Part shown: one piece after another, positions 12,110 through 21,362 of the stretch
How positions within the stretch are numbered: position 1 is the stretch's first letter
Layout: the number at the start of each line of letters is the position of its first letter
Source: Cellulomonas cellasea
GTDB taxonomy: Bacteria > Actinomycetota > Actinomycetes > Actinomycetales > Cellulomonadaceae
Assembly: GCF_006538745.1 (NCBI RefSeq)
Contig: NZ_BJLR01000033.1
Span: 103,930-167,929, forward strand
Direction: 5' to 3'
Length of the DNA stretch: 64,000 bases
The notes under the pieces: generated by a model
What the model was told of the DNA's origin: nothing
The model's input: the letters and a program-made list of their open reading frames with translations, nothing else
Database searches by the model: none
Made by a program: the position numbers and the translations under genes

Positions 12110-13516
12110 TCACTCGGGCGCGGACTCGTCGAGCACGACCCGCACGTCCCGCTCCTCGGAGCCCGTGCGCACGCGCAGCACGATCGTGTCGCCCGGGGTC
12201 TTCGCGCGGATCGCGACGATCAGCTCGTCGGGCTCCGTGACGGGGCGGCCGTCGATCGCGACGATGACGTCGCCGCGGCGGATGCCCGCGCGGTCGGCCG
12301 GGCCCCGTGGCGTCACGGGCGGGGTGTCGCCGCGCTGCTCGGTCGCGACCTGCACGCCCTCGCCGGTGTACGCCTGGTCGAGCAGGACGCCGATGATCGG
12401 GTACGTCGCCGCGCCCGTCTCGATGAGCTGCTCCGCGGTGCGCCGGGCCTGGTTCGAGGTGATCGCGAAGCCGAGGCCGATGCTGCCGCCGGCCGAGCTC
12501 AGGGCGCCCGGGGGCTGCGCGATCGCCGAGTTGATCCCGACGACCTCACCGGCCGCGTTGACGAGCGGGCCGCCCGAGTTCCCGGGGTTGATCGCGGCGT
12601 CCGTCTGGATCGCGTTGATGAACGCGGTCTCCTGCTCGCTGCCCGCGGAGACCGGGCGGTTGAGCGCGCTCACGATGCCGGTCGTCACCGTGCCCTCGAG
12701 GCCCAGCGGCGCCCCGATCGCGATGACCGGGTCGCCCACGAGGACGTCGTCGGAGTCCCCGAGCACGAGCGGCACGAGCCCGGACCGCTCGACCTTGAGC
12801 ACCGCGATGTCGTACTCGGGCGTCCGCCCGACGATCGACGCGGGCTCCTCGCTGCCGTCGGCGAACAGCACGCTCGTGGTCGCGCCGGCGGTGGCCCCCG
12901 ACTCGACGACGTGGTTGTTGGTCAGGATGTAGCCGTCCTGGCGCAGCACGAGCCCCGAGCCGGTCGAGGTCCCCTCGGCGCCGACGACCTCGATCGACAC
13001 GACGCTCGGCAGCACGGTCGCCGCGACACCGGCGACGCTCTCCGGCGCGCGGTCCCCCGCCCCCGTGCCGACCGCGGCGGGCAGCCCGGCGTCGGCGACC
13101 TGGCCGTCGTCGAGCAGGCGCGGCGCGAGGATCCCGCCGGTCGCGCCCGCGACGAGCGCGAGCGCCGCGAGGCCCGCGGCCCAGCCGAACGACAGCCCGC
13201 GGCGCCGCTCCGGACGGGCCGGGGCGTCGCGGTGCGGCTCCGGGAGCGGGCCCGGGAAACCGCCGCGCCACGCGTCGGGCTGCTGCGGGGGTCGGCTCGA
13301 CGGTGCACGGAACGGTGCCGTGCCCGGCGCGCCGTAGGGCGAGGCGCCGAAGGCGGGCGCGCCCGTCGCGGGCCCGTAGACCGGTGCGGCGTACGGCGAC
13401 GGTGCCGCGTAGGGCGACGGCCCGGCGGGTGCGGCCGGACGCGCGGGCTGCGCCGGTGCCGGCGTCGCGAACGACGGCGGCGCAAACGGGTTCGCGGGCT
13501 GCTCGGGAGACGTCAT
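12110..13516 (-). CDS. htrA: HtrA-type membrane-anchored serine protease with PDZ domain
   Basis: Trypsin-like protease/chaperone acting outside the membrane on misfolded envelope proteins; 468 residues. A Pro/Ala/Tyr-rich cytoplasmic tail (1-105) is followed by one helix (about 108-130), a protease domain with catalytic triad His202 (TNNHVV), Asp236 (EYDIAVLK) and Ser314 (GNSGGP), and one C-terminal PDZ domain (about 370-460, with PADRAGIRRGDVIVAIDG). ATG at 13516 overlaps the anti-sigma stop as ATGA. The frame is open 57 codons further upstream, but that extension lies inside the upstream gene and lacks coding character. It fits the sigE stress operon. Confidence 0.95.
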   Translation of the reverse strand: MTSPEQPANPFAPPSFATPAPAQPARPAAPAGPSPYAAPSPYAAPVYGPATGAPAFGASPYGAPGTAPFRAPSSRPPQQPDAWRGGFPGPLPEPHRDAPARPERRRGLSFGWAAGLAALALVAGATGGILAPRLLDDGQVADAGLPAAVGTGAGDRAPESVAGVAATVLPSVVSIEVVGAEGTSTGSGLVLRQDGYILTNNHVVESGATAGATTSVLFADGSEEPASIVGRTPEYDIAVLKVERSGLVPLVLGDSDDVLVGDPVIAIGAPLGLEGTVTTGIVSALNRPVSAGSEQETAFINAIQTDAAINPGNSGGPLVNAAGEVVGINSAIAQPPGALSSAGGSIGLGFAITSNQARRTAEQLIETGAATYPIIGVLLDQAYTGEGVQVATEQRGDTPPVTPRGPADRAGIRRGDVIVAIDGRPVTEPDELIVAIRAKTPGDTIVLRVRTGSEERDVRVVLDESAPE

Positions 13517-14478
13517 CGGTTCAGGAGCGCTTCGGTCACGGTGTCCCATCCTCGGGTGATGCGGGCCGGGACCCCGTCGTCGAAGCCCCCGCCCGGGAAC
13601 TCGGCGACGACCGACTCGACGTCGCGCGACGTGCTCGCGGAGACGACCTCGACCACGGTGTCGCCGGACTGCCAGGCAGCGTGCCACGGATGCGTCGACA
13701 GGACGTAGACCGTCCGGTCGCCGAGCGTGCGGTGGGTCGCGCCCTCGAGCGCGTCGACGTCGAGGCGGCCGTGCTGCTCGGTCACGACGACGGTGCCGCC
13801 GGGGCCGGACAGGTCGATCTCGACCGCGTCGCGCGCGTCCAGGCGCACCGCCGTCACGTCCCAGCCGGCGGGCAGCTCGACCGGACAGGTCCAGCCGCTG
13901 TCGCGCAGGCGCTCAAGCTGGTCGACGGTCGAGGCCGCGGCGAGCGGGGCGGGCGCCCCCCGGGTCAGGGCCGCACCGGCGAAGCGTTCGGTCCTCGGGG
14001 TCGCCTCCCCGAGCAGGCTCAGGGCCTGCGCCGGGTGGCTCGAGGGCACCACGGGCGGGCGGTCGCCGAGCGCGAAGAGCATCGCGGCGACCGCCCCGAG
14101 GCCCGCGAGCGAGCCCGCGGCGATGCGCGCGCCCGAGCGGCGCCGCTCGAGGTCGCCCGTGAGGGTGCGGGGGTGGCCGGTGAGCCGCGAGCCGCCCGCG
14201 GGGGTCGCCCGCAGCGGGTCCGGGGACGCGAAGGGGTCGCAGCGCCGTTCCGGTGCGCGCGGCGGGGTGGCCGGCGCCAGCGAGAGCAGGCGGGCGGTGA
14301 GGTCGGCGGTCGGCGTGACGTCGTCCGCGGCTGCGAGGGCCCGGCGCGCGGCGCGGGCGGCGGCGAGCTCGCCGGCGCACTGCGGGCAGGTGGCGACGTG
14401 CGCGAGCGCGCGCTCGGCCGCTGCGGGGGCGAGCTGCCCGTCGGCCAGCGCGCTGATGCGCGACCCCAGGTGGCTCAC
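13513..14478 (-). CDS. rseA: Anti-sigma factor, RseA/ZAS-like, single-pass membrane protein
   Basis: Negative regulator expected to hold the adjacent ECF sigma factor at the membrane. The N-terminal zinc anti-sigma motif H27-x3-C31-x2-C34 (HVATCPQC) is present. A helix lies at about residues 117-137 ([21 protein letters not shown]). The roughly 180-residue outer domain ends in a block with [13 protein letters not shown]. At 321 residues it is longer than mycobacterial RseA, which lacks such a large exported domain, so its signal sensing may differ. The GTG start at 14478 overlaps the sigE stop (GTGA), and its own stop overlaps the htrA start. Confidence 0.87.
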   Translation of the reverse strand: MSHLGSRISALADGQLAPAAAERALAHVATCPQCAGELAAARAARRALAAADDVTPTADLTARLLSLAPATPPRAPERRCDPFASPDPLRATPAGGSRLTGHPRTLTGDLERRRSGARIAAGSLAGLGAVAAMLFALGDRPPVVPSSHPAQALSLLGEATPRTERFAGAALTRGAPAPLAAASTVDQLERLRDSGWTCPVELPAGWDVTAVRLDARDAVEIDLSGPGGTVVVTEQHGRLDVDALEGATHRTLGDRTVYVLSTHPWHAAWQSGDTVVEVVSASTSRDVESVVAEFPGGGFDDGVPARITRGWDTVTEALLNR

Positions 14479-15077
14479 GGCGCCCCGACCCGCTCGGTCG
14501 GCGCTCCCGTCGAGCCGGTCGCGTCCTCGTCGCGCGCGAGCGGGGCCCGGTCCTGCAGGGCCACGCGCAGCCGCGCACGCGCGCGGTGGATGCGCGAGCG
14601 CACGGTGCCCATCTTGATGCCGAGGGTCACCGCGATCTCCTCGTACGACAGGCCCTCGATGTCGCACAGCACGACGGCCGCGCGGTACTCGGGCGGCAGG
14701 TCGTCGAGCGCGCGCTGCACGTCGTAGTCGAGGTTCCCGTGCTCGAACGCCCGCTCGGGCGCGTGAGGGCCCTCGACCGCCGCGGGGAAGCGGTCGGCGT
14801 CGTCGCCCATCGCGTCCATCCGGATCCGCTGCTTGCGGCGCACCTGGTCCAGGAACAGGTTCGTGGTGATGCGGTGCAGCCAGCCCTCGAACGTCCCCGG
14901 CGTGAAGCTCGACAGCGAGCGGAACACCCGGACGAAGACCTCCTGCGTGAGGTCCTCGGCGTCGTGCTGGTTGCCCGTGAGCCGGTACGCGAGGCGGTAC
15001 ACGCGCGCGGAGTGCACGCGGACGATCTCCTCCCAGGACGGAGCCACCCACGGCTCGTCGGGGGTGGTGGTCGTCAT
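14475..15077 (-). CDS. sigE: ECF RNA polymerase sigma factor, SigE-like
   Basis: ECF sigma factor (200 residues) probably controlling the envelope-stress response. Sigma-2 region at about residues 14-84 ([25 protein letters not shown], then [21 protein letters not shown]). Sigma-4 at about 118-170 with the helix-turn-helix [28 protein letters not shown] at 15077 is chosen because GAGAGGAAC lies just upstream; the frame extends 17 codons further without an RBS. The order sigE-rseA-htrA-tatB with a divergent methyltransferase is the mycobacterial sigE arrangement. A candidate autoregulatory promoter lies at 15184-15209. Confidence 0.93.
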   Translation of the reverse strand: MTTTTPDEPWVAPSWEEIVRVHSARVYRLAYRLTGNQHDAEDLTQEVFVRVFRSLSSFTPGTFEGWLHRITTNLFLDQVRRKQRIRMDAMGDDADRFPAAVEGPHAPERAFEHGNLDYDVQRALDDLPPEYRAAVVLCDIEGLSYEEIAVTLGIKMGTVRSRIHRARARLRVALQDRAPLARDEDATGSTGAPTERVGAP

Positions 15078-15183
15078 GCGGTTCCTCTCGTCGTCCTGGA
15101 GACCCAGTGTCCCAGGACCCGGCGGCACGCGCTCACCGCGCGGGCCCGATCACGCGGCGCGCTGCGCGTTCTCTACCCGTGCG

Positions 15184-15209
15184 AACGCGCGCCCGCGCGA
15201 TTTCGTTCC
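15184..15209 (-). promoter_or_regulatory. Candidate SigE-type ECF promoter upstream of sigE
   Basis: On the minus strand, GGAAC (15209 to 15205) is followed after 17 bp by CGTT (15187 to 15184). This resembles the GGAAC / CGTT elements of SigE-type ECF promoters, and lies about 107 bp before the sigE ATG. It suggests positive autoregulation of sigE-rseA-htrA. The spacer is at the long end of the known range. Confidence 0.5.
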
Positions 15210-15297
15210 GCCGGGTCGCGATCGGCGTCCCGCGGTCCGTCGGGGCCCCGGACTAGGCTCGGGCCGGAGGGGACCGGCGGCCGGGGAGCGGCCCCGG

Positions 15298-15972
15298 ATG
15301 ACCCTCGGGCACGACACCGACGAGCCGAGGAGGCGGACCATCTCGAACGACAAGGCCCAGAGCTGGGTCTACTGCGAGGGCTTCGTGCCCGAGGACGCGA
15401 CCCTGCTGCGCGCGCGCGAACGAGCGGGCCAGCTCGGCTGCACGCCCGTCCTCCCGGGGTCGGGCGCGGTGCTCAGCGTGCTCGCCGCCGCCGCGCAGGC
15501 CCGTGCCGTCGTCGAGATCGGGACCGGCGCGGGCGTCGGCTCGCTGTACCTGCTGCGGGGCATGCCCGAGGACGGCGTGCTCACGACCATCGACGTCGAG
15601 GTCGAGCACCAGCGCGCCGCGAAGGAGGCGTTCGCCGAGGAGGGCCTGCGCACCACGCGCACGCGCACCATCTCGGGTCGCGCGCTCGACGTGCTGCCGC
15701 GCCTGACCGACGGGGGCTACGACCTCGTCTTCGTCGACGCCGACAAGGAGAACCTGCTCGGCTACGTCGAGCAGGCGCTCCGGCTCCTGCGCCGCGGCGG
15801 GGTGCTCGCGGTCGACAACGCCCTGTGGCACGACCGCGTCCCGGACCCCGCGCGGCGCGACGAGGTCACGACGATCGTCCGCGAGGTCGGCCGCGTGGTG
15901 CGCGAGGACGACCGGCTCGTGCCCGCGCTGCTGCCCACGGGCGACGGGCTGCTCACCGCCGTCAAGCGCTGA
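15298..15972 (+). CDS. O-methyltransferase (SAM-dependent, Rv1220c-like)
   Basis: Class I SAM-dependent methyltransferase of the COMT/caffeoyl-CoA type, 224 residues. Motif I VVEIGTGAGVGSLYL lies near residue 67. Further motifs are TTIDVEVEHQRAAKEAF and the acidic DLVFVDADKENL strand. ATG at 15298 has GGGGAG nine bases upstream. It is divergent from sigE, exactly as Rv1220c is from Rv1221 in Mycobacterium tuberculosis, so it may share stress regulation. The methyl acceptor is unknown. The first 15 residues are poorly conserved and the true start could lie slightly downstream. Confidence 0.88.
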   Translation: MTLGHDTDEPRRRTISNDKAQSWVYCEGFVPEDATLLRARERAGQLGCTPVLPGSGAVLSVLAAAAQARAVVEIGTGAGVGSLYLLRGMPEDGVLTTIDVEVEHQRAAKEAFAEEGLRTTRTRTISGRALDVLPRLTDGGYDLVFVDADKENLLGYVEQALRLLRRGGVLAVDNALWHDRVPDPARRDEVTTIVREVGRVVREDDRLVPALLPTGDGLLTAVKR

Positions 15973-16027
15973 GCCCCCCCCTGGCGGGAGGGCCCGCGGC
16001 CCGACGACGGTTCCGGCTGTGCCCGGG

Positions 16028-17647
16028 TCAGCCCAGCGCCGCGAGGTACCGGAGCAGGAGACGCGCGCCGTAGCCGGTCGCCCCCTCGGTGACCTCGTGC
16101 TTGTCCGACGCGGCCCGCCCGGTGCCGGCGATGTCGAGGTGCGCCCACCGCCGGCCGCCCACGAACTCGCGCAGGAACAGCGCGGCCGTGATGGACCCGC
16201 CGCCGGTCCGCGCGTCGCTCGGCACGTGGCGCAGGTCCGCGACCTCCGAGCGCAGCGCGGGCACGTAGTCCTCGACGAGCGGCATGTGCCAGACGGGCTC
16301 GCCGGACTCCGCGGCCGCGAACTCGAGGGCGGCGACGAGCGCGGGGTCGTTGGCGTAGAGCGCGGCGTGCTGGCGCCCGAGGCCGACGCTCGCGGCGCCG
16401 GTCAGTGTCGCGACGTCCACGAGCACGTCCGGCGCGAGCTCGGCGTCCGCCCACGCGAGCGCGTCGGCGAGCACGAGCCGGCCCTCGGCGTCGGTGTTCG
16501 CGACCTCGACGGTCGTGCCGCCGTACAGCCGCAGGACGTCCGCGGGGCGGTAGGAGGCGGCGCCGACGTGGTTCTCGGCGAGCGGCAGGACCGCGGTCAC
16601 GCGGTGCGGCAGCGCCGACGCGGCGGCACCGAGCACGACCGCGAGCGCGACCGCGGCGCCGGCCATGTCGGTCTTCATGGGGACCATGGCCTCGCGCGGC
16701 TTGATCGAGAGCCCGCCGGTGTCGTACGTGATGCCCTTGCCGACCACGACGACGTGCTGCGGGATCCGCCCGCCCGCGGCCGCGGGGGTGTACTCGACGA
16801 CCACGAGCCGGGGCGGGGACGCCGAGCCGGCGCCGACCGCGAGGATGCCGCCGAACCCGTCGGCGGCGAGCTCGGCAGGCCCGCGCACGTGCACCGTGAG
16901 GCCCGCGTCGCGGGCGAGGCGGCTCGCCTCGTCGGCGACCCACGCGGGGTTCTTGGTGCTCGACGGGGTGTTGGTGAGGTCGCGGACCAGCCAGGTCGCG
17001 GTCGACCCGACCACGGCGTCCGCGAGCGCAGCGGCGACGTCCGTACCGTGCCCGGCGTCGCCGCCGAGCACGAGCAGCTCCTCGGCGGGCGCCTGCCGCC
17101 GCTCCGCCTCGGGGGTCGACGACGCCGCGGTGGGCATGCGGTACGCGGCAAGCTGGTAGCCCTCGACGAGGGCCGCGACCCGTGCGGCGGACGTGGGTCC
17201 GTGCTCGGCGGCGACCGACGTCACGACGCGTCCGAGCCCGCGGGTGGCCCGCGCGAGCGCGGCGCCCGCACGGCGCAGGTCCGTGGGCGTCCCCGCGCCG
17301 ACCCCGACGAGCACAAGGCGCGACGGGAGGCCGGACCACGGCAGCGGCGCGGACCCGACGGGACGCGGCAGGTGCACGGTGTGCGCCTCGCCGGCGGCAC
17401 CGGTCAGCCCGGCACGCTCGGCGAGCTCGGCGAGGTCGATGCCGTAGCGTGCCGCGGCGTCCGCAGTGCCCGCACGGGGCTGCAGGTCCGTCTCGCCGGG
17501 CGCCGCAGGGGCGACCGGCACGGCGAGGGCGTCGACGCCGTCCCCGCCCAGGAGGTCGGTTCCGGCGACGGAACCCTCGACGAGGGTCACGCGGGGCGGC
17601 GTGCGCCCGACGAGGGCGCCGCCGCGCGGCTCGGGTCGAGGCGTCAC
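16028..17647 (-). CDS. pepA: Leucyl aminopeptidase (M17)
   Basis: Cytosolic dimetal aminopeptidase releasing N-terminal residues from peptides; 539 residues. The N-terminal macro-like domain (about 1-200) is divergent, as usual. The catalytic domain contains Lys304 and Asp309 in GKGITYDTGGLSIKP, Asp327 in MKTDMAGA, and Asp386/Glu388 in the family signature NTDAEGRL. All metal ligands and the catalytic Arg390 are present. The GTG start at 17647 lies four bases after the DUF3117 stop, so both are probably co-transcribed. It is convergent with the methyltransferase gene. Confidence 0.95.
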   Translation of the reverse strand: MTPRPEPRGGALVGRTPPRVTLVEGSVAGTDLLGGDGVDALAVPVAPAAPGETDLQPRAGTADAAARYGIDLAELAERAGLTGAAGEAHTVHLPRPVGSAPLPWSGLPSRLVLVGVGAGTPTDLRRAGAALARATRGLGRVVTSVAAEHGPTSAARVAALVEGYQLAAYRMPTAASSTPEAERRQAPAEELLVLGGDAGHGTDVAAALADAVVGSTATWLVRDLTNTPSSTKNPAWVADEASRLARDAGLTVHVRGPAELAADGFGGILAVGAGSASPPRLVVVEYTPAAAGGRIPQHVVVVGKGITYDTGGLSIKPREAMVPMKTDMAGAAVALAVVLGAAASALPHRVTAVLPLAENHVGAASYRPADVLRLYGGTTVEVANTDAEGRLVLADALAWADAELAPDVLVDVATLTGAASVGLGRQHAALYANDPALVAALEFAAAESGEPVWHMPLVEDYVPALRSEVADLRHVPSDARTGGGSITAALFLREFVGGRRWAHLDIAGTGRAASDKHEVTEGATGYGARLLLRYLAALG

Positions 17648-17651
17648 GAGG

Positions 17652-17819
17652 TCAGGACACGACCGAGGTCAGCGCCTCACCCAGCTCCTGCGCCTCGGAG
17701 GCGTTGAGCTCGACGACCAGCCGGCCACCGCCCTCGAGCGGGACGCGCATGACGATGCCACGACCCTCCTTGGTCACCTCGAGCGGGCCGTCACCGGTCC
17801 TCGGCTTCATCGCGGCCAT
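17652..17819 (-). CDS. DUF3117 domain-containing protein
   Basis: A 55-residue protein that is nearly invariant across actinobacteria (Rv1211 in Mycobacterium tuberculosis). It begins MAAMKPRTGDGPLEVTKEGR and contains a predicted beta-rich core (GIVMRVPLEGGGRLVVELN) and a final helix ASEAQELGEALTSVVS. The ATG at 17819 follows AAGGAGAG. The function is unknown. The extreme conservation and small size suggest an essential structural or binding role. It directly precedes pepA. Confidence 0.93.
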   Translation of the reverse strand: MAAMKPRTGDGPLEVTKEGRGIVMRVPLEGGGRLVVELNASEAQELGEALTSVVS

Positions 17820-18112
17820 GGGGGGCTCTCCTTCACGTCGTTCCTCCCGACCGCCGGCCGCGGCGACGGCGGCGGCGTGGGCCGGGCACGTCGACCACGG
17901 CCGCAGGGGCCGGATGTCCATCGACCATTCTAGGTCACACGTCCGACCTGTCCGGGGCACTCGAGGCCGCGCGACCTGCGGCGGCACCCCGGCGGGTGCC
18001 ACGGCGGCCTGCGCGGCGCAGGGCACGACGCCGGTGCGACGTCCGGCCGGCCCGGGCGACCGCCCTCGCGACCCGTCCGCCCGGCCCGCCCGGCCTCACG
18101 CGTCGGGGGTGC
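17820..18112 (-). other. Intergenic region upstream of DUF3117
   Basis: 293 bp carrying the DUF3117 ribosome-binding site and presumably its promoter, plus the 3' end of the mannosyltransferase transcript. An ATTCTAGG block near 17926 (minus-strand CCTAGAAT, TAGAAT-like -10) is the best promoter hint. No gene is visible. Confidence 0.3.
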
Positions 18113-19444
18113 TCACGGGGGCCAGCCGGTCGGCGGGGTGAGCCGCCACATGTTGTAGACCCACACGACGTGCAGCGTGCCCATGAGCACGACGACGAAC
18201 GCGAACCACGCGCGCCGGGCCCCGGTCGGACGGGTCACGAGCCCGGCCGTGACCGCACCGAGCGGGAACGCGAGCAGCAGGAAGCGCGCGAGGCTGCTGC
18301 CGGGCTCGATCGCCGCGACGATGTACAGCAGGTACGCGGCCGACCAGGCGTGCAGCTCGTTCCCGAGCCGCCACGCCGCGGGCACCACGAGCGTCGCGAC
18401 CACGAGCGCGAACCCCGCGACGAGCACCCACGGGGCCCAGTCCCCGAACCAGAACCGCGACACGTACCCCCACGGCTCGAACGGCGCGATCTCGCGGACG
18501 CCGCGCCAGGCGCCCTGGGTCTGGAGGTACCCGTCGGGCTCCCCGGTCATCCAGCCGCAGATGAGGGGCCACGCGACGCCCGAGACGGCGGCCGTGACCG
18601 CGAGCAGCCCGATCTCCGCCAGGTCGCGCGCCCCGAGCCGGTCCGTGCCGCGGCGGGCACCCCACCAGCGCACGAGCGCGTGCACGACGACGACGGCCGC
18701 CATCGGCAGCGCGACCGCGCGCGTGAACCCGAGCGCGAGGACCACGAGCGACGCCCACGCGTACCGCCGCTCGACGACGAGCAGCAGGGCCGACGCGACG
18801 AGCAGCAGCGCGAGCGACTCGGTGTACGCGACCTGCAGGACCGCGGCCGTCGGGAACAGCCCGAGCAGCGCGACCGTCGCGAGCGGGAGGCCCGGGCGCG
18901 CGTCGACGGCCCGCGGCGCACCGCGCTCGACCAGCCGGTGCACGACGACCGCGGCCGCGCAGCCGAGCACGAGCGCGACGAGCGGCGCGACGACGTACCA
19001 GTCCGCACGGGTCACGAGCATCACGCCGCGGACCAGCACCGGGAACAGCGGGAAGAACGCCCACGCGTTCTGCTGGACGAGGCCGTCCTCGCCGCGGGGC
19101 AGCTCGGCGGGGTACCCGTCCTCCGCGATGCCGCGGTACCAGCTCGCGTCCCACATGAGCCCGGTGAACTGGAGGTAGGACGGGCGCGCGCCGGTCCAGT
19201 AGTTCTCGGCCTGCAGCTGCGCGACGAGGACGAGCACGACCGCGGAGAACGCCCGGGTCGCCGCGTACAGCGACAGCGCCTGGGCCCAGCCCGGCCACGT
19301 CCGGGGATCGGTGCGCACGCGCGGGCGTGCCGGGTGCCCGTTGGGCTCGTCGACGCGCACCCCCGCGCGCGAGGCGCCCGGCGCCGCGGGCACCGTCGAG
19401 GCCGACGGCTCGCCCGACGCCGGTGCCGGGTTCTCGGTGCTCAT
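18113..19444 (-). CDS. PIG-V-like membrane mannosyltransferase (GT-C fold)
   Basis: Polytopic glycosyltransferase of 443 residues. After a roughly 50-residue polar tail, LSLYAATRAFSAVVLVLVAQL begins the membrane domain. The loop WDASWYRGIAEDGYP contains the conserved Asp followed by Trp-Tyr, characteristic of PIG-V/GT-C enzymes that use polyprenyl-phosphate-linked mannose. FFPLFPVLVRG, AYTESLALLLV and the FTRAVALPMA stretch are also family-typical. About nine to ten helices are visible. The start ATG at 19444 overlaps the folP2 stop (ATGA). It probably mannosylates a lipid or envelope acceptor; the acceptor is unknown. Confidence 0.82.
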   Translation of the reverse strand: MSTENPAPASGEPSASTVPAAPGASRAGVRVDEPNGHPARPRVRTDPRTWPGWAQALSLYAATRAFSAVVLVLVAQLQAENYWTGARPSYLQFTGLMWDASWYRGIAEDGYPAELPRGEDGLVQQNAWAFFPLFPVLVRGVMLVTRADWYVVAPLVALVLGCAAAVVVHRLVERGAPRAVDARPGLPLATVALLGLFPTAAVLQVAYTESLALLLVASALLLVVERRYAWASLVVLALGFTRAVALPMAAVVVVHALVRWWGARRGTDRLGARDLAEIGLLAVTAAVSGVAWPLICGWMTGEPDGYLQTQGAWRGVREIAPFEPWGYVSRFWFGDWAPWVLVAGFALVVATLVVPAAWRLGNELHAWSAAYLLYIVAAIEPGSSLARFLLLAFPLGAVTAGLVTRPTGARRAWFAFVVVLMGTLHVVWVYNMWRLTPPTGWPP

Positions 19445-20415
19445 GCCAGTCCTCTCACGGCGCGCACGGGCGGCGAGTCACCTCGGATCGCCGCGACCAT
19501 GTCGAGGGTCCGCCGGGTCGCGCGCACGTCGTGCGTGCGGAACACCCGCGCGCCGAGCCACGCCGCGACCGACGTCGCGGCGAGCGTACCCTCGAGCCGC
19601 TCCTCGGGGGCGAGGTCGAGCGTCTCCCCCACGAAGTCCTTGCGGGACAGCGCCACGAGCACCGGGTGGCCGAGCGCGACGAGGGCCTGCGTGCGGCGTA
19701 CGAGGTGCAGCGAGTGCCAGGTGTTCTTGCCGAAGTCGTGCGTGGGGTCCACGAGCACGCTCCCCGGCGGGATGCCGAGCCCGACCGCGCGCTCGGCGGC
19801 GCGGCGCAGCGTCGCGACGACGTCGAGCACGACGCCGTCGAGCGGGTCGACGTCCGGCCCGGTCCCGGGCGGAAGCGGGTCCGGCAGCGGGTACTGCACG
19901 CGCAGCGGGTCGGTGCGCGGGGCCGCTCCCCCGGTGTGCGAGCACACGACCCCGAGGCCGTGCTCGGCGGCGACCTCGACGAGGCGCGGGTCGTGGCCGG
20001 CCCACGTGTCGTTGACCAGGTCGGCGCCCGCGAGCGCTGCGGCCCGGGCGACCTCGGCGCGCCACGTGTCGACGGAGACGAGCAGGTCCGGGTGCCGGGC
20101 GCGCACTCTCTCGACGAGCGGCAGCACGCGCGCGAGCTCCTCGGCGACGTCGACCCGGGGGCCGCGACCGGCCCGCACGCCGCCGAGGTCGACGAGGTCG
20201 GCGCCCTCCTCCTCGGCGCGCGCGACGGCGGCGTCGGCCGAGCGGTCGTCGTGGCGCGCGGGGGCGTAGAACGAGTCGGGCGTGCGGTTGACGACGGCCA
20301 TGACGACCGGGTGGCCGGGCCTGAACGTCCGCCCGCGCAGCACGAGGTCGGCGCCGGGCACGGGCACCCCGCTCGGGACCGCCGCCGGCACCGCTCCGGG
20401 GACCGGGGCGCTCAC
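19441..20415 (-). CDS. folP2: FolP2-type dihydropteroate synthase paralogue
   Basis: TIM-barrel protein of the dihydropteroate synthase family. It matches the actinobacterial FolP2 subgroup: VMAVVNRTPDSF replaces the canonical GVVNVTPDSFSDGG, followed by DLVDLGGVRAG, LVSVDTWRAEVA, DLVNDTWAGHDP, the THDFGKNTWHSL motif and C-terminal AATRRTLDMVAAIRG. Mycobacterial FolP2 is reported to lack synthase activity, so folate synthesis should not be assumed. No RBS settles the start. GTG at 20415 avoids overlap with the LOG gene; the frame stays open to 20568. The downstream mannosyltransferase is coupled through ATGA. Confidence 0.82.
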   Translation of the reverse strand: MSAPVPGAVPAAVPSGVPVPGADLVLRGRTFRPGHPVVMAVVNRTPDSFYAPARHDDRSADAAVARAEEEGADLVDLGGVRAGRGPRVDVAEELARVLPLVERVRARHPDLLVSVDTWRAEVARAAALAGADLVNDTWAGHDPRLVEVAAEHGLGVVCSHTGGAAPRTDPLRVQYPLPDPLPPGTGPDVDPLDGVVLDVVATLRRAAERAVGLGIPPGSVLVDPTHDFGKNTWHSLHLVRRTQALVALGHPVLVALSRKDFVGETLDLAPEERLEGTLAATSVAAWLGARVFRTHDVRATRRTLDMVAAIRGDSPPVRAVRGLA

Positions 20416-20482
20416 GCGCGTCAGCGCCCGGACGCCCGCGAGCCACGCGCGGCGCCGGGTGTGCGGGTGCGGGCCCGGGTCG

Positions 20483-21310
20483 TCACCGGCCGGTGCTCTC
20501 CGCGGCGGCCTGCTGGTCCGCCGCGAGCGCCGCGGCCGCTGCGCGCTCGGCCTCCCGGAGCGCGGCACCGTGGTCGGTGACGATCTTGACGGCCTCGTCC
20601 GCGTCGTCGGTCACGCGGACGAGCTCGAGGTCGACGGCGCTGATCGTGCCGCGCGAGAGGACCGGCCCGCGCAGCCAGTCGAGCAGCCCGGACCAGTAGT
20701 CGCTGCCGAGCAGGATGATCGGGAACTCGGTGACCTTGTGCGTCTGGACGAGCGTGAGCGCCTCGAACAGCTCGTCGAACGTGCCGAAGCCGCCGGGCAG
20801 CACCACGAAGCCCTCGGCGTACTTCACGAACATCGTCTTGCGGGCGAAGAAGTACCGGAAGTTCACGCCGAGGTCGACGTAGCGGTTCATGCCCTGCTCG
20901 AACGGCAGCTCGATCCCGAGGCCGACCGACAGCCCGCCCGCCTCCTTGGCGCCCTTGTTCGCCGACTCCATGATCCCGGGGCCGCCGCCGGTGATGACCG
21001 CGTAGCCGGCCTCGACGAGCTTGCGCCCGACCGTCTCGCCCAGGGCGTAGTCGGGGTGGTCGACGGGCGTGCGCGCGGAGCCGAAGACGCTGACCGCCGG
21101 ACCGACCTCGGCGAGCGCCCCGAAGCCCTCCACGAACTCGCTCTGGATGCGCATGACGCGCCATGGGTCGCCGTGGATCCAGGAGGCACCCTCGGAGCGT
21201 GACAGGAGGCGCTGGTCCGAGGTCTCGGACGGTACCTGGTCGCCGCGCAGCAGCACGGGACCCTTGCGGTAGCCGTCGCCGGGGCGGGCGATGCCGTCGT
21301 CACTCGTCAT
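20483..21310 (-). CDS. LOG family protein (TIGR00730 Rossmann fold)
   Basis: Cytosolic Lonely-Guy-type nucleotide hydrolase, 275 residues. Members cleave nucleoside 5'-monophosphates, and some release cytokinin bases. The family signatures [14 protein letters not shown] and PGGFGTFDE (PGGxGTxxE) are both intact. The N-terminal 60 residues, including the [18 protein letters not shown] helix, are characteristic of the larger actinobacterial subgroup (Rv1205 type). The context dapE-LOG-folP2 is conserved in actinobacteria. The actual substrate is unknown. Confidence 0.9.
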   Translation of the reverse strand: MTSDDGIARPGDGYRKGPVLLRGDQVPSETSDQRLLSRSEGASWIHGDPWRVMRIQSEFVEGFGALAEVGPAVSVFGSARTPVDHPDYALGETVGRKLVEAGYAVITGGGPGIMESANKGAKEAGGLSVGLGIELPFEQGMNRYVDLGVNFRYFFARKTMFVKYAEGFVVLPGGFGTFDELFEALTLVQTHKVTEFPIILLGSDYWSGLLDWLRGPVLSRGTISAVDLELVRVTDDADEAVKIVTDHGAALREAERAAAAALAADQQAAAESTGR

Positions 21311-21362
21311 GGGACCGACTCTAGGCGGCGCACCGCGGGGTGCGCGTGCCGACCTGGAACGC

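Noticed and set aside
12110..13687. An HtrA start 57 codons upstream of 13516
   Set aside because: The extension is Arg-rich shadow of the anti-sigma gene. The ATGA overlap at 13513-13516 is the normal arrangement.
15973..16027. Hairpin between the methyltransferase and pepA as terminator
   Set aside because: Only an imperfect C-run/G-run pairing (near 15976-15995) is visible; too weak to call.
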